DNA of 64,000 nucleotides from positions 1 to 64,000 of the forward strand of contig DASXWQ010000045.1 in the NCBI GenBank assembly GCA_036503555.1. Reading direction: 5' to 3'. Below, one piece after another: positions 8,559-16,698 of this stretch. The translations under genes and the position numbers were made by a program. Numbering within the stretch: the stretch's first letter is position 1; each line of letters opens with the position of its first letter. The DNA is from Actinocatenispora sp036503555 (lineage in GTDB: Bacteria; Actinomycetota; Actinomycetes; Mycobacteriales; Micromonosporaceae). The notes beneath the pieces are model-generated. The model was not told where the DNA came from. It saw only the letters and a list, made by a program, of their open reading frames with translations, and did no database searches.

Positions 8559-8631
8559 AGGGGTCGCGGGCGGCCCGAGGTCCGCGCTTTCCGCAGGCAG
8601 ACTGATCCCAGGCGGCCCGCCCCAGGATCGG

Positions 8632-8904
8632 TTACCGCACCTGGTCGACCGCGACGCCGGAGGTACGGACGGAGACGGTGCGGCGGACCACGCGCTGGCC
8701 GCGCGGGCCGAGCTCCCAGCCGGTGAGAAGCAGCCAGGCGGCGCGCTCGGCCGGCCGACCCTGTGCGGCGTCCACTGTGGACGGAAGCGGGGGCTCGGTG
8801 ATCAGGAGGCGGAGGGGTTGGTCACGGAACTGCGGCGACGCGTCACCGGAGAGGTGGACGGTCTGGCCGGGTTGGGGAACGATTCCGATCATCACGGAAA
8901 CCAT
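8632..8904 (-). CDS. Small conserved hypothetical protein
   Basis: This is a 90-residue soluble protein. The arrangement TVHLSGDASPQF, then WLLLTGWELGPRG, then RRTVSVRTSGV resembles short actinobacterial hypothetical proteins that end in a Trp-rich strand and VxxxG. Its function is unknown. It starts 8 bp after the MFS transporter stop. Its AAGGGG ribosome-binding site overlaps that TAA stop, so translation is probably coupled to the transporter. There are no membrane segments and no cysteines. Confidence 0.6.
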   Translation of the reverse strand: MVSVMIGIVPQPGQTVHLSGDASPQFRDQPLRLLITEPPLPSTVDAAQGRPAERAAWLLLTGWELGPRGQRVVRRTVSVRTSGVAVDQVR

Positions 8905-8912
8905 GGTGCCCC

Positions 8913-10193
8913 TTACGGTCGAGTCTGCCTAGACCGCGTGGCTCCTTCACCGGGAACACTCAGTCCCGGGTGACGCTTCGCTGGAGCCAACGTACGCAGG
9001 GTGATCCCGATGAGCAGGGCGAGCGCGATCAGGGCTCCGGTGTAGGCGATGGTGCCGGGCCACCCGCCGTGCCCGTACGCGAGGCCGCCGACGGAGCCAC
9101 CGACGCTGCTGCCGAGGTAGTAACAGAGCAGGTAAACCGCGGCGCCCTGGGCATTGCGGGCGCGGCCGCGCGCGCCGGCCCAGCCGCTCGCGACGGCGTG
9201 GCCGGCGAAGAAGCCGCCGGTGACGACGACGAGTCCGAGCACCACGACGGGCAGGCTCGTCGACAGCGTGAGTCCCAGGCCCAGCAATGTGATGACGGCC
9301 GTGATCCAGAACACCCTGGGTCGACCGTGCCGGTCGGCGAGGCGGCCGGCGCCGGCCGAGGAGGCCGATCCCGCCAGGTACGTGACGAAGATGAGCCCGA
9401 CGACGGTGCCGGACAGCCGGAACGGGGCTGCCAGCAACCGGAAGCCGAGGAAGTTGTACACCGTGACGAAGCAACCCATCAGCAGGAAACCCACGGCGTA
9501 CAAACGGATCAGGCCGTTGTCGGTGAACGCGCGGCCGACGGCGGTGGCGAGATGCCTGGCGCGCAACGGTTCCGCGGTGAAGCGGCGGGACGCCGGGATG
9601 GCGAGGCGGAAGACCAGCGTGCAGCAGAGCCCGAGTACGCCGATGACGGCGAGCGCCCAGCGCCAGCCGGCGAGGTCGGCGACGAGACTGGCGACGAGTC
9701 GGCCGGCCATGCCGCCGATGCCGTTGCCGGCCACGTACAGGCCGGTGGCGGCGCCGAGGGACTCGTGGTGCACCTCCTCGGCGAGGTACGTCATGGCGAC
9801 GGCCTGCAACCCGCCGAGCGCGATCCCTTGCAGCGCACGGAGAACCAGCAGTACGCCGAAGTTCGGCGCGAACGCGGCGGCGAGCCCGAGCGCGCCGGCG
9901 ACGAGCAGCGAGACGGTCATCATGGGGATCCGGCCGACCGCGTTGGACAGCGCGGACAGCGGAATGATCGAGACGGCCAGGCCCGCGGTGGCGACCGAGA
10001 CGGCGAGGCTGGCCCGCGCCGGATCGAGCCGGTACGTCGCGGAGATCGCCGGCAGCAGCGCCTGCGCGCAGTACAGCAGGGTGAAGGTGGCGAGCCCGGC
10101 GGCGAACAGGGCGAGGGTGATGCGGAGAAACTCCTTGCTGCCACGGCGATGCGCCGCGATCTCGGGGGCGGCGAGGGCGAGGTCGGCACTCAC
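8913..10193 (-). CDS. MFS transporter (YnfM/DHA1-like)
   Basis: This 426-residue transporter has twelve predicted membrane helices starting at about residue 22 (ITLALFAAGLATFTLLYCAQ). The DPARASLAVSVATAG loop, LQGIALGGLQAVAMTYLAEE and the GRLADRHGRPRVF loop between helices 8 and 9 are typical of YnfM-like major facilitators, which usually export drugs or small metabolites. The GTG at 10193 gives a short cytoplasmic N-terminus. The gene is divergent from a LysR regulator only 55 bp away, the usual arrangement of a transporter and its regulator. A small conserved gene follows in the same unit. Confidence 0.88.
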   Translation of the reverse strand: MSADLALAAPEIAAHRRGSKEFLRITLALFAAGLATFTLLYCAQALLPAISATYRLDPARASLAVSVATAGLAVSIIPLSALSNAVGRIPMMTVSLLVAGALGLAAAFAPNFGVLLVLRALQGIALGGLQAVAMTYLAEEVHHESLGAATGLYVAGNGIGGMAGRLVASLVADLAGWRWALAVIGVLGLCCTLVFRLAIPASRRFTAEPLRARHLATAVGRAFTDNGLIRLYAVGFLLMGCFVTVYNFLGFRLLAAPFRLSGTVVGLIFVTYLAGSASSAGAGRLADRHGRPRVFWITAVITLLGLGLTLSTSLPVVVLGLVVVTGGFFAGHAVASGWAGARGRARNAQGAAVYLLCYYLGSSVGGSVGGLAYGHGGWPGTIAYTGALIALALLIGITLRTLAPAKRHPGLSVPGEGATRSRQTRP

Positions 10194-10248
10194 CCAGCCG
10201 ACGCTACTGTCGGCGCATTCATCCGTCCAATACAGTGAGTGGGGTCCT
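10194..10248. promoter_or_regulatory. Divergent promoter/operator region for the MFS and LysR genes
   Basis: The 55 bp between the two starts must hold both promoters. CAGTGA (about 10233) and TCACTG (about 10255) form an inverted repeat running into the LysR start. CATCC and GGATG half-sites flank it. This fits LysR autorepression with transporter control, but the exact site is inferred. Confidence 0.45.
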
Positions 10249-11190
10249 ATGCATTCACTGATGGATGGGTGGTGGGTGGCGGTGGCGGACACTGACCTGG
10301 CGGCCGTACTCGCGCCCCGGCTCGCGCTGCTGCGGGCGCTCGCCGCGGACGAGCACGTGACGCGCGCCGCGGAGACGGTCGGCGTACCGCAGCCGACGGT
10401 GAGCCGGTGGCTGGCCGAGCTGGCCGACGCCCTGGGCGGGCCGATGCTGAGCCGGCACGGCCGCGGCGTACGGCTGACCCGGGCCGGCCGGGAGCTGGCC
10501 GACGCGGCGACCGCCGCACTGTCCACTGTGGAGTCCGGGGTACGCCGCGCCGTCGCCGAGAACGACCCCGACGCCGGTACGGTCGTCTTCGCGTTCCTGC
10601 ACACCATGGGCGGCGCGCGCGTACCCGGGCTGCTGCGGGCGTTCCGGGCACACCATCCACGGGTGCGGTTCTCGTTGGTACAGGGGGCGCACGAGGAGAT
10701 GGTGCAGCGGGTGCTGTCCGGCGAGGTCGACCTCGCGCTCACCGCGCCGCTGCCGGCCGACGACCCGCGGCTCGCCTGCGCCGAGCTGACGGACCAGCCG
10801 CTCGTGCTGGCCGTACCCGCGACACACCGGCTGGTGTCCCGGCGCCGGGTACGGATCGCCGAACTGGCCGACGAGGAGTTCATCGGCATGAAACCCGGGT
10901 ACGGGCTGCGCCGCATCACCGACGAGCTGTGCGCGGCGGCCGGCTTCACGCCGCGGCTCGCGTTCATGGGCGAGGAGGTCGACACGATCCGCGGGCTCGT
11001 CGCCGCCGGGCTCGGCGTCGCCCTGCTGCCGCCGGCCGAGGAGCGTCCGCCGCGCGGGCTGGTGGAACTGCCGGTCACACCGCGGGCGTACCGGACGATC
11101 GGGCTGGTGTGGCCGGCGGACCGGCCGCTGTCGCCGGCCGCCGCGGGTTTCCGCGACTTCGTCCGCGCGGCGCCGGTGGGCCGGGCCTGA
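10249..11190 (+). CDS. LysR family transcriptional regulator
   Basis: This is a 313-residue regulator. The N-terminal winged helix-turn-helix reads LALLRALAADEHVTRAAETVGVPQPTVSRWLAELADALG (quoted here only as family context; the core is VPQPTVSRW at about 50). The C-terminal two-lobed effector domain starts near 100 with TVVFAFLHTMG and includes EVDLALTAPLP and GVALLPP. Starts at 10249, 10261 and 10282 are all possible; 10249 is the longest. It probably controls the divergent MFS gene in response to a small ligand. A hairpin lies 160 bp downstream. Confidence 0.88.
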   Translation: MHSLMDGWWVAVADTDLAAVLAPRLALLRALAADEHVTRAAETVGVPQPTVSRWLAELADALGGPMLSRHGRGVRLTRAGRELADAATAALSTVESGVRRAVAENDPDAGTVVFAFLHTMGGARVPGLLRAFRAHHPRVRFSLVQGAHEEMVQRVLSGEVDLALTAPLPADDPRLACAELTDQPLVLAVPATHRLVSRRRVRIAELADEEFIGMKPGYGLRRITDELCAAAGFTPRLAFMGEEVDTIRGLVAAGLGVALLPPAEERPPRGLVELPVTPRAYRTIGLVWPADRPLSPAAAGFRDFVRAAPVGRA

Positions 11191-11288
11191 TCTGCGTGCG
11201 AAGGATGGCGGTCGACATCAGCCCCCACCCACCCTGGGGGGCGACCCCGGCACCATCCTACGGCCCCGGCCGGGCCTGCGCTGCGGCC

Positions 11289-11319
11289 TGTGGACAGCGC
11301 GGACGACGGCTGTGGACAA
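11289..11319. promoter_or_regulatory. Two DnaA-box-like sequences
   Basis: TGTGGACAG (11289-11297) and TGTGGACAA (11311-11319) match the actinobacterial DnaA box TTGTCCACA read on the other strand, the second perfectly. They lie between convergent genes, so promoter control is unlikely; titration of DnaA is possible. Confidence 0.35.
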
Positions 11320-11349
11320 CACCGCGGGCCGACGAATCCCGTGCTATGG

Positions 11350-11383
11350 GGAGCGGCACGCCGGGGGGACGACGTGCCGCTCC
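11350..11383. terminator. Bidirectional stem-loop between LysR and S1 protease
   Basis: A perfect 11-bp stem (11350-11360 with 11373-11383) with a 12-nt loop lies between convergent genes. It is 36 bp past the protease stop and 160 bp past the LysR stop. Confidence 0.6.
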
Positions 11384-11419
11384 GCTGGGTGTGCGGCGGG
11401 GGTCACCGCACGGTGAGGG

Positions 11420-12457
11420 TCAACCGATCTGCATGCCGTACGTGCTGAGCGGCTCGGTCACGGGCTGGAAGAAGGTCTCGCCGCCGGACGAGCAGTCGCC
11501 GCTGCCGCCTGAGGTCAGGCCCAGCGCGGTGCTGCCGTCGAACAGCGGGCCGCCACTGTCGCCGCCCTCGGCGCAGACGTTCGTCTGGATGAGGCCGTTG
11601 ACGGTGCCTTCCTGGTAGTTGACCGTCGCGTCGAGCGCCTCGACCGACCCGCCCTGTACCTGGGTGGTCGAGCCGGAACGCTGCACCTGCTCACCGACCT
11701 GCGCCTCGGCGGCGCTGCTGATCGGCTGGGTGCTGCCGTAGAGGTCGACCTCGCTCGGGTGGTCGACGCCGTCGGCGTACTTGACGAGCGCGAAGTCGTT
11801 GTCGGGGAACTGGCTGTCCTGCGTGGTCCCGACCTCCTGGCTGCTGCCGGAGTCGGAGTACCAGGTGTCGGCCACGTTGCCGCAGTGGCCGGCGGTCAGG
11901 AAGTACGCGGAGCTGCCGTCGGTGACGTTGAAGCCGAGCGAGCAGCGGTACCCGCCGCCGTAGATCGCGTCACCGCCGGCGATCTTCGTGCTGAAGGTGC
12001 CCTTGGTGGTCCGGACGGTCACGGCGTCGCCGTACTGGTTGGTGACGGAGCGGACCTTCGTCATCTTCGTACCGGTGACGGTGCGGTCGGTGGTGACGAG
12101 GACGCGGTCGTTCCGCGGGTCGATCGCCCACGCCGTACCGGGGATCCGGGCGGAGCGGTTGAGGTCGGCGGTGATGCCGGTGAGGTGCGCCGCCGAGTAC
12201 TTGACCTGTCGGGGGGTGAGGCCGGCCTGGCGTACCTTCGCCGCGGAGGCGGCGTCGGTGACGGTGACGATCTGGGTGCCGTGGTCGAGGTAGCTGCCGG
12301 CGGTGTGGGTGCCGAGGGTGTGCACCAGCGACTGCGCCGCTGCCCGGGACGGGTGCGCGGGTGCCGCCTGCGCGGCGGTGGCGGCGACGGCCGCCCCCAT
12401 CGTCAGGGCCGCGGCGGTCACCGCGGCGACGCGGAACGAGGTCCTTGTGGGCCTCAT
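11420..12457 (-). CDS. Secreted S1 family serine protease (streptogrisin/alpha-lytic type)
   Basis: This 345-residue secreted protease has a signal peptide at about 1-32 (AATAAQA) and a propeptide of about 120 residues. The trypsin-like domain begins near GGYRCSLGF at about 170. The catalytic triad is His in TAGHCG (about 190), Asp in DNDFALV and Ser in GDSGGPL (about 300). Cysteine pairs around His and Ser match the S1E family. The last residues, LSTYGMQIG, are typical of streptogrisin-like enzymes. The ATG start follows GGGAGG. It is transcribed alone, and the upstream region carries a striking inverted repeat at 12510-12544. Confidence 0.92.
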   Translation of the reverse strand: MRPTRTSFRVAAVTAAALTMGAAVAATAAQAAPAHPSRAAAQSLVHTLGTHTAGSYLDHGTQIVTVTDAASAAKVRQAGLTPRQVKYSAAHLTGITADLNRSARIPGTAWAIDPRNDRVLVTTDRTVTGTKMTKVRSVTNQYGDAVTVRTTKGTFSTKIAGGDAIYGGGYRCSLGFNVTDGSSAYFLTAGHCGNVADTWYSDSGSSQEVGTTQDSQFPDNDFALVKYADGVDHPSEVDLYGSTQPISSAAEAQVGEQVQRSGSTTQVQGGSVEALDATVNYQEGTVNGLIQTNVCAEGGDSGGPLFDGSTALGLTSGGSGDCSSGGETFFQPVTEPLSTYGMQIG

Positions 12458-12509
12458 GGTGAGCCTCCCAGGGGTTGTGGGTACGGCTCCGGATCGGCCG
12501 CACCCGGAT

Positions 12510-12544
12510 GTCTCGCACCAAATTGATCATGTTCAATGCGAGAC
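12510..12544. promoter_or_regulatory. 35-bp inverted repeat between S1 protease and stress protein
   Basis: GTCTCGCA (12510-12517) and TGCGAGAC (12537-12544) form perfect 8-bp arms. Inside them is a second palindrome, TTGA-N6-TCAA (12523-12536). The site is AT-rich at its centre, unlike its surroundings. It lies 53 bp upstream of the protease start and upstream of the stress-protein promoter. It looks like an operator for a dimeric or tetrameric regulator, which is not identified. Confidence 0.55.
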
Positions 12545-12561
12545 GCCCGCAAGTATCCCTT

Positions 12562-12588
12562 TTGCTGGTTAGATCGGCAATGTATAGA
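12562..12588 (+). promoter_or_regulatory. Candidate promoter of the universal stress protein gene
   Basis: TATAGA (12583-12588) forms a good -10, with TTGCTG (12562-12567) as a weak -35 at a short 15-bp spacing. It lies about 80 bp before the start codon and just beyond the 35-bp inverted repeat. Confidence 0.4.
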
Positions 12589-12668
12589 TGCGCCGGTATG
12601 GCGGGCGGCTATCGCCGACGACCACGCTCGGGCAGCGCGCCGCCCGGCGGAGCGGACATACTCGTCGG

Positions 12669-13121
12669 GTGGACGAACAGCCGCTCTTCGAGCTCGGTAC
12701 CGACGGGCCGACGGTGATCGTGGTCGGCATCGACGGCTCGCCGACGTCCCTGCGCGCCGCCGCGTACGCCACCGGCCTCGCCCGACGGCAGGGCTCCCGG
12801 CTGCTCTTCGCGTACGTGGCGCCGCTGCCGGCGCTGCCCGGCTTCGCCGCCGGATACGTGGGGCCGCTGGAGGAGGGGTACCAACAGATCGCGGACGAGC
12901 TGCGCCGCGAGGTGTCCGACGCGGTCGTGGCGCGCGGTGTCGACGCGCGGTTCGTGGTGCGGCGCGGCGACGCGTACCTGGAGCTGACCCGGGCCGCGGA
13001 GGAGGAGCAGGCCGACGCGCTCGTCGTCGGCGCGTCCATGCAGGCCGGGCACAAGCTCGTCGGGTCCCTCGCCGGCCGGCTGGTACGCGCCGGCCGCTGG
13101 CCGGTCACCGTCGTCCCCTGA
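12669..13121 (+). CDS. Universal stress protein (UspA family)
   Basis: This is a 150-residue single-domain Usp fold. The first strand and ATP-contact Asp are in VIVVGIDGSPTS (about 15-26). The C-terminal nucleotide motif is degenerate: VVGASMQAGHKLVGSLAGRLVRAGRWPVTVVP resembles G-2x-G-9x-G(S/T) in layout but lacks the standard GSRG. GTG at 12669 is chosen because GGAGCGGA precedes it and the domain starts directly after. Usp proteins respond to starvation, hypoxia or stress. It is a single gene, and its ATP binding is uncertain because of the altered motif. Confidence 0.8.
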   Translation: MDEQPLFELGTDGPTVIVVGIDGSPTSLRAAAYATGLARRQGSRLLFAYVAPLPALPGFAAGYVGPLEEGYQQIADELRREVSDAVVARGVDARFVVRRGDAYLELTRAAEEEQADALVVGASMQAGHKLVGSLAGRLVRAGRWPVTVVP

Positions 13122-13239
13122 CCCGGGTCGCCCGCCTCACCTCGCCGTACGGTGCCGTCACGGCGTCTCGTCGCCGCCGGTACGGTCGGATGGCGCCGCC
13201 GACGGGTACGCCGGTGGCGGGCGTGGCACGGGAGGGTGA

Positions 13240-15108
13240 ATGACGGGGAACGGACGACGCCTGCTCGCCGCGGGCATCGCGTTGACGGCGGTGGCCGGGC
13301 TCGCCGCGTGCGGCAACGACCGTGAGGACGCGGCGCGCCGGGCGCTCACCGGTTTTCTCACGAACTGGCACGCCGGCACGCTCGCGAAGACGACGTACGC
13401 GAAGGCGAGCGGCGCGGAGGTCGCCGGGGCGTACAAGAAGGTGGCGGGGGATCTCGCGGCCGTGCACCCGACGCTGAAGCCGGGAAAGGTGACGGTCAAG
13501 GGGGACGCGGCGACCGCGCCGGTGACGGTGTCGTGGCCGGTCGGCGGGCGTACGTGGAGCTACTCGACGACGGTGCGGATGGTGGCGTCGGGCGACGACT
13601 GGCGGGTGGCGTGGACCGCGCGCACGGTCAACCCGAAGCTGGCCGGCGACGGTTCGATCACCGTGACCCGGGACGCCGCGACCCGCGGGTCCATTGTGGA
13701 CGGTGACGGGAAGCCGTTGGTGACCGCGCAACCGGTGGTGTACATCGGGGTCGAGCCGGACAAGGTGAAGGACCCGGCGGGGCTCGCGAAGCAGTTGGGC
13801 GCCGCGCTGAAGACCGACCTGTCCGACCTGCCGGGCCGGATCAAGACCGCGCCGCCGACGTCGTTCGTCGACGTGATCACGTTGCGGCGCAAGGACTACG
13901 AGGCGGTACGGGACAAGGTCCACGAGCTGCCCGGCACGGTCTTCCGCGAGGGTACGCTGCCGCTCGCGCCGACGCGGACGTTCGCCCGGGCGCTGCTGGG
14001 CGGCGTCGGCGACGTGACCAAGGAGCAGATGGACAAGCACCCCGGCCGGTACGAGATCGGCGACCAGGTCGGCCAGTCCGGTCTCCAGGCGCAGTACGAC
14101 ACGCGGCTCGGCGGGAAACCCGGCGTGACGGTGAAGGTCGGCGGCTCGGACCCGGCGGTCCTGTGGCGGCAGCGGCCGGCGGCCGGGCAGCCGCTCGGCA
14201 CGACGCTCGACCCGACCGTGCAGAACGCCGCGGACGCGGCGCTCGCCACGGAGAAGAAGCACCGCACCGCGCTCGTCGCGGTCCGCATCTCCGACGGCAC
14301 GGTCCTCGCGGTGTCCAACGGCCCGGACGGCGGCACGGACGACCTCGCGCTCACCGCGTCGGTACCGCCGGGCTCGACGTTCAAGGTGGTGTCGACGCTG
14401 GCGTACCTGAAGGCGGGGGTGACGCCGCAGACGACGGTGAACTGCCCGAAGACGGTGAACGTCGGTGGCCGGTCGTTCCACAACGAGAACTCGTTCGTGC
14501 TGGGCAAGGTGCCGTTCCACACGGACTTCGCGCAGTCCTGCAACACGGCGTTCGTGGGGCTGTCGTCGAAGCTGGGCGCCGACACGCTGACGAAGCAGGC
14601 CGCGGCGCTCGGCGTCGGCGCCGACTGGAAGCTGGGTGTCGACGTCAACACCGGCTCGGTACCCGAGGCGAAGACGCCGGTGGACCGGGCCGCGGCGGCG
14701 TTCGGCCAGGGGCGTACGACGGTGAGCCCGATCGTGATGGCCGGCATCAGCGCCGCCGTCGCGCGTGGGCACTGGAAGCAGCCGGTGCTGATCGACGACC
14801 CGAAGCTCACCCCGGCGGCCGACGGGCCGGCGCTGCCCGCGGCGGATGTCAAGGATCTCAAGGGAATGATGCGCGAGGTCGTCGCGTCGGGTACGGCCAC
14901 GGTGCTGTCGTCGGTGCCGGGCGGTCCGGTCTACGGCAAGACCGGCACCGCCGAGTACGGCTCGGGTGCGGAGCCGCCGAGCCATTCGTGGTTCACCGGG
15001 TGGCAGGGTGACATCGCGTTCGCCGCGTTCGTCGAGGACGGCGGTACCAACGAGAACGCGGTCGCCGCCCCGCTCGTCGCGAGTTTCCTCCGCAACCTCG
15101 ACGGCTGA
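13240..15108 (+). CDS. Class B penicillin-binding lipoprotein with MecA-type N-terminal domain
   Basis: This 622-residue transpeptidase cross-links peptidoglycan outside the membrane. It starts with a lipoprotein signal (TAVAGLAACG, lipobox LAAC near residue 20). An NTF2-like MecA N-terminal domain spans about 25-135 and a PBP dimer domain about 140-310. The transpeptidase has the SxxK motif in GSTFKVV (about 378), SxN in SCN (about 432) and KTG in YGKTGTAEYG (about 566). It resembles the PBP2/PbpA-like single-gene enzymes of actinobacteria, not the divisome FtsI, since no mur or fts genes are near. The start follows GGAGGGT. A perfect terminator follows. Confidence 0.92.
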   Translation: MTGNGRRLLAAGIALTAVAGLAACGNDREDAARRALTGFLTNWHAGTLAKTTYAKASGAEVAGAYKKVAGDLAAVHPTLKPGKVTVKGDAATAPVTVSWPVGGRTWSYSTTVRMVASGDDWRVAWTARTVNPKLAGDGSITVTRDAATRGSIVDGDGKPLVTAQPVVYIGVEPDKVKDPAGLAKQLGAALKTDLSDLPGRIKTAPPTSFVDVITLRRKDYEAVRDKVHELPGTVFREGTLPLAPTRTFARALLGGVGDVTKEQMDKHPGRYEIGDQVGQSGLQAQYDTRLGGKPGVTVKVGGSDPAVLWRQRPAAGQPLGTTLDPTVQNAADAALATEKKHRTALVAVRISDGTVLAVSNGPDGGTDDLALTASVPPGSTFKVVSTLAYLKAGVTPQTTVNCPKTVNVGGRSFHNENSFVLGKVPFHTDFAQSCNTAFVGLSSKLGADTLTKQAAALGVGADWKLGVDVNTGSVPEAKTPVDRAAAAFGQGRTTVSPIVMAGISAAVARGHWKQPVLIDDPKLTPAADGPALPAADVKDLKGMMREVVASGTATVLSSVPGGPVYGKTGTAEYGSGAEPPSHSWFTGWQGDIAFAAFVEDGGTNENAVAAPLVASFLRNLDG

Positions 15109-15124
15109 CCCGGCCGGCCTGACG

Positions 15125-15159
15125 AAACGGCCTCCCGTCCACTGGGCGGGAGGCCGTTT
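15125..15159 (+). terminator. Perfect 13-bp stem-loop terminator
   Basis: AAACGGCCTCCCG (15125-15137) pairs perfectly with 15147-15159 around a 9-nt loop and ends in TTT. It lies 16 bp after the penicillin-binding protein stop. Confidence 0.85.
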
Positions 15160-15228
15160 GCCGTCCCCGACCCCGAGACGATAGGTTCCGATTATTGAGA
15201 AATGCGTACCAATATATGGGAGCTGATC

Positions 15229-16398
15229 ATGGGGAGACGGCGCTGGTTGATTCTGGCGGTCGGGGTGTTCGCGCAGGCTTCGGCGTGCGCCTTCCTTTAC
15301 GGTCTCCCGTTTCTCATCCCCGCGATGCGTAGCGCCGAGGGGCTGAGTCTCGCCGCCGCCGGCACCGTCGTCGCCGGACCCACCGTCGGCCTGCTCGCCA
15401 CCCTGATCGCCTGGGGCGCCGCCGCCGACCGGTACGGCGAGCGCGTCGTGATGGCGACCGGCCTGGCACTGACCGGCGTCCTCGTCGCCGTCGCCGCGCT
15501 GACCCTGCACGCGCTCGTACCGTTCGTTGCCGTACTCGCCGTCGGCGGCGCCGCCGCGGCCTCGGTCAACGCGGCCAGCGGCCGCATGGTCATGGGCTGG
15601 TTCGCGAAGAACGAACGCGGCGTGGCGATGGGCATCCGGCAGACCGCCCAGCCGCTCGGCGTCGGCATCGCCGCGATCTCGCTGCCGGTGCTCGCCGAGC
15701 ACGTCGACTTCCGCACCGCCCTGCTCGTACCGGCGGGCCTGTGCCTGGTCTCGGCCGTCCTGGTGGTGCTGCTCGCCGCCGACCCGGCGCGTACCGGGGC
15801 CGCGGGCGACGGCACCGGCGGCTCGCCGTACCGGACGCCGACGCTGTGGCGGCTGCACGGTGCCAGCGCGCTGCTGGTGTTGCCGCAGTTCGCGATCGCG
15901 GCGTTCGCGCTGGAGTACCTGGTGCACCAACGGCACTGGGCGGCGGCGACGGCCGGCGCGTTCCTCGCCGTGGTGCAGGTGTGCGGCGCGGCCGGCCGGA
16001 TCGCCACCGGGTACTGGTCGGACCGGGTCGGCAGCCGGCTGCGGCCGATGCGGCAGCTAGCGGTGGCGAGCGCGCTGGTGATGCTGGCGTTCGCGCTGGG
16101 GGACGCGGTGGCGCCGTGGCTCGCGGTCGCGGCGATCGCGGTCGGCGCGGTGGTGACGGTGGCGGACAACGGGTTGGCGTTCACGTCGACCGCGGAGATC
16201 GCCGGCCCGTCGTGGGCGGGCCGCGCGCTCGGCGTGCAGAACACCGGGCAGAACGTGGTGGCCTCGCTGTCGCCGCCGCTGCTGGGCCTCGTGATCGGCG
16301 GGTCGAGCTACGCGGTCGGGTTCGTGGTCGCGGCGCTGTTCCCGCTGCTCGCCGTCGCCGCCACGCCCGTCGCCGCGGAACGTCTCGCCGAAGCCTGA
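15229..16398 (+). CDS. MFS transporter (NarK/CynX-like)
   Basis: This 389-residue protein has twelve membrane helices. GRRRWLILAVGVFAQ opens helix 1, AADRYGERVVM is the 2-3 loop motif, and GMGIRQTAQPLG-like text (VAMGIRQTAQPLGVG) in helix 5 is typical of CynX/NNP-type facilitators. The substrate is unknown. ATG at 15229 is preferred over ATG 15202 because GGGAG lies 7 nt upstream and the protein then starts at the first helix. It converges on the winged-helix gene with directly abutting stop codons and no terminator between them. Confidence 0.85.
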   Translation: MGRRRWLILAVGVFAQASACAFLYGLPFLIPAMRSAEGLSLAAAGTVVAGPTVGLLATLIAWGAAADRYGERVVMATGLALTGVLVAVAALTLHALVPFVAVLAVGGAAAASVNAASGRMVMGWFAKNERGVAMGIRQTAQPLGVGIAAISLPVLAEHVDFRTALLVPAGLCLVSAVLVVLLAADPARTGAAGDGTGGSPYRTPTLWRLHGASALLVLPQFAIAAFALEYLVHQRHWAAATAGAFLAVVQVCGAAGRIATGYWSDRVGSRLRPMRQLAVASALVMLAFALGDAVAPWLAVAAIAVGAVVTVADNGLAFTSTAEIAGPSWAGRALGVQNTGQNVVASLSPPLLGLVIGGSSYAVGFVVAALFPLLAVAATPVAAERLAEA

Positions 16399-16698
16399 TC
16401 ACTCGGCGCCGGCGACGATGGCGCGCAACGCCGCCACGTGCGCCCGGTACGCCGCGCGGCCCGACCTGGTCAGCGACAGCCACACGCGCTGCCGGGTGTC
16501 GCGGGTCGCGCGGCGCTGCTCGACGTACCCGGCGTCCATGAGCACGGCGACGTGCTTGCTCAGGACGGAGGCGGACACGTCGAGCCGGCTCTGCACGCCG
16601 CCGAACTCGGCCGCCTCGACGGCGTCGAGCAGCGCGCAGATCCGCAGCCGGTTCGGCGCGTGGATGACCGCGTCGAACCGCTCCTCGTCGGCGGTCAT
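16399..16698 (-). CDS. Small winged-helix transcriptional regulator
   Basis: This 99-residue DNA-binding protein is made almost only of one winged helix. APNRLRICALLDAVEAAEF and LDVSASVLSKHVAVLMDAGYVE form helices 1-3, and RDTRQRVWLSLTRSG forms the wing. This matches the HTH_34/MarR-like group that pairs with integral membrane partners. Its start overlaps the stop of the upstream membrane-protein gene (ATGA), so the two are co-translated. Two copies of a TTTCCRTRCCGGAAA palindrome upstream of the pair are its likely operator (inferred). Confidence 0.85.
   Translation of the reverse strand: MTADEERFDAVIHAPNRLRICALLDAVEAAEFGGVQSRLDVSASVLSKHVAVLMDAGYVEQRRATRDTRQRVWLSLTRSGRAAYRAHVAALRAIVAGAE

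Larger units (their letters stand above)
8122..8631. other. Gene-free stretch with palindromes
   Basis: These 510 bp separate the FHA gene from the small minus-strand gene. No frame shows consistent GC3 bias plus a start site. The stretch holds a long imperfect inverted repeat at 8285-8330 and a pair of GC-rich hairpins at 8514-8558. Confidence 0.55.

Noticed and set aside
11289..11319. Chromosomal origin of replication
   Set aside because: Only two DnaA-like boxes occur here and no dnaA, dnaN or AT-rich unwinding region is nearby.
13105..15936. A 943-codon minus-strand open frame opposite the penicillin-binding protein
   Set aside because: It is low-complexity Arg/His/Gly sequence produced by GC-rich antisense DNA. 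The plus strand carries all PBP motifs.
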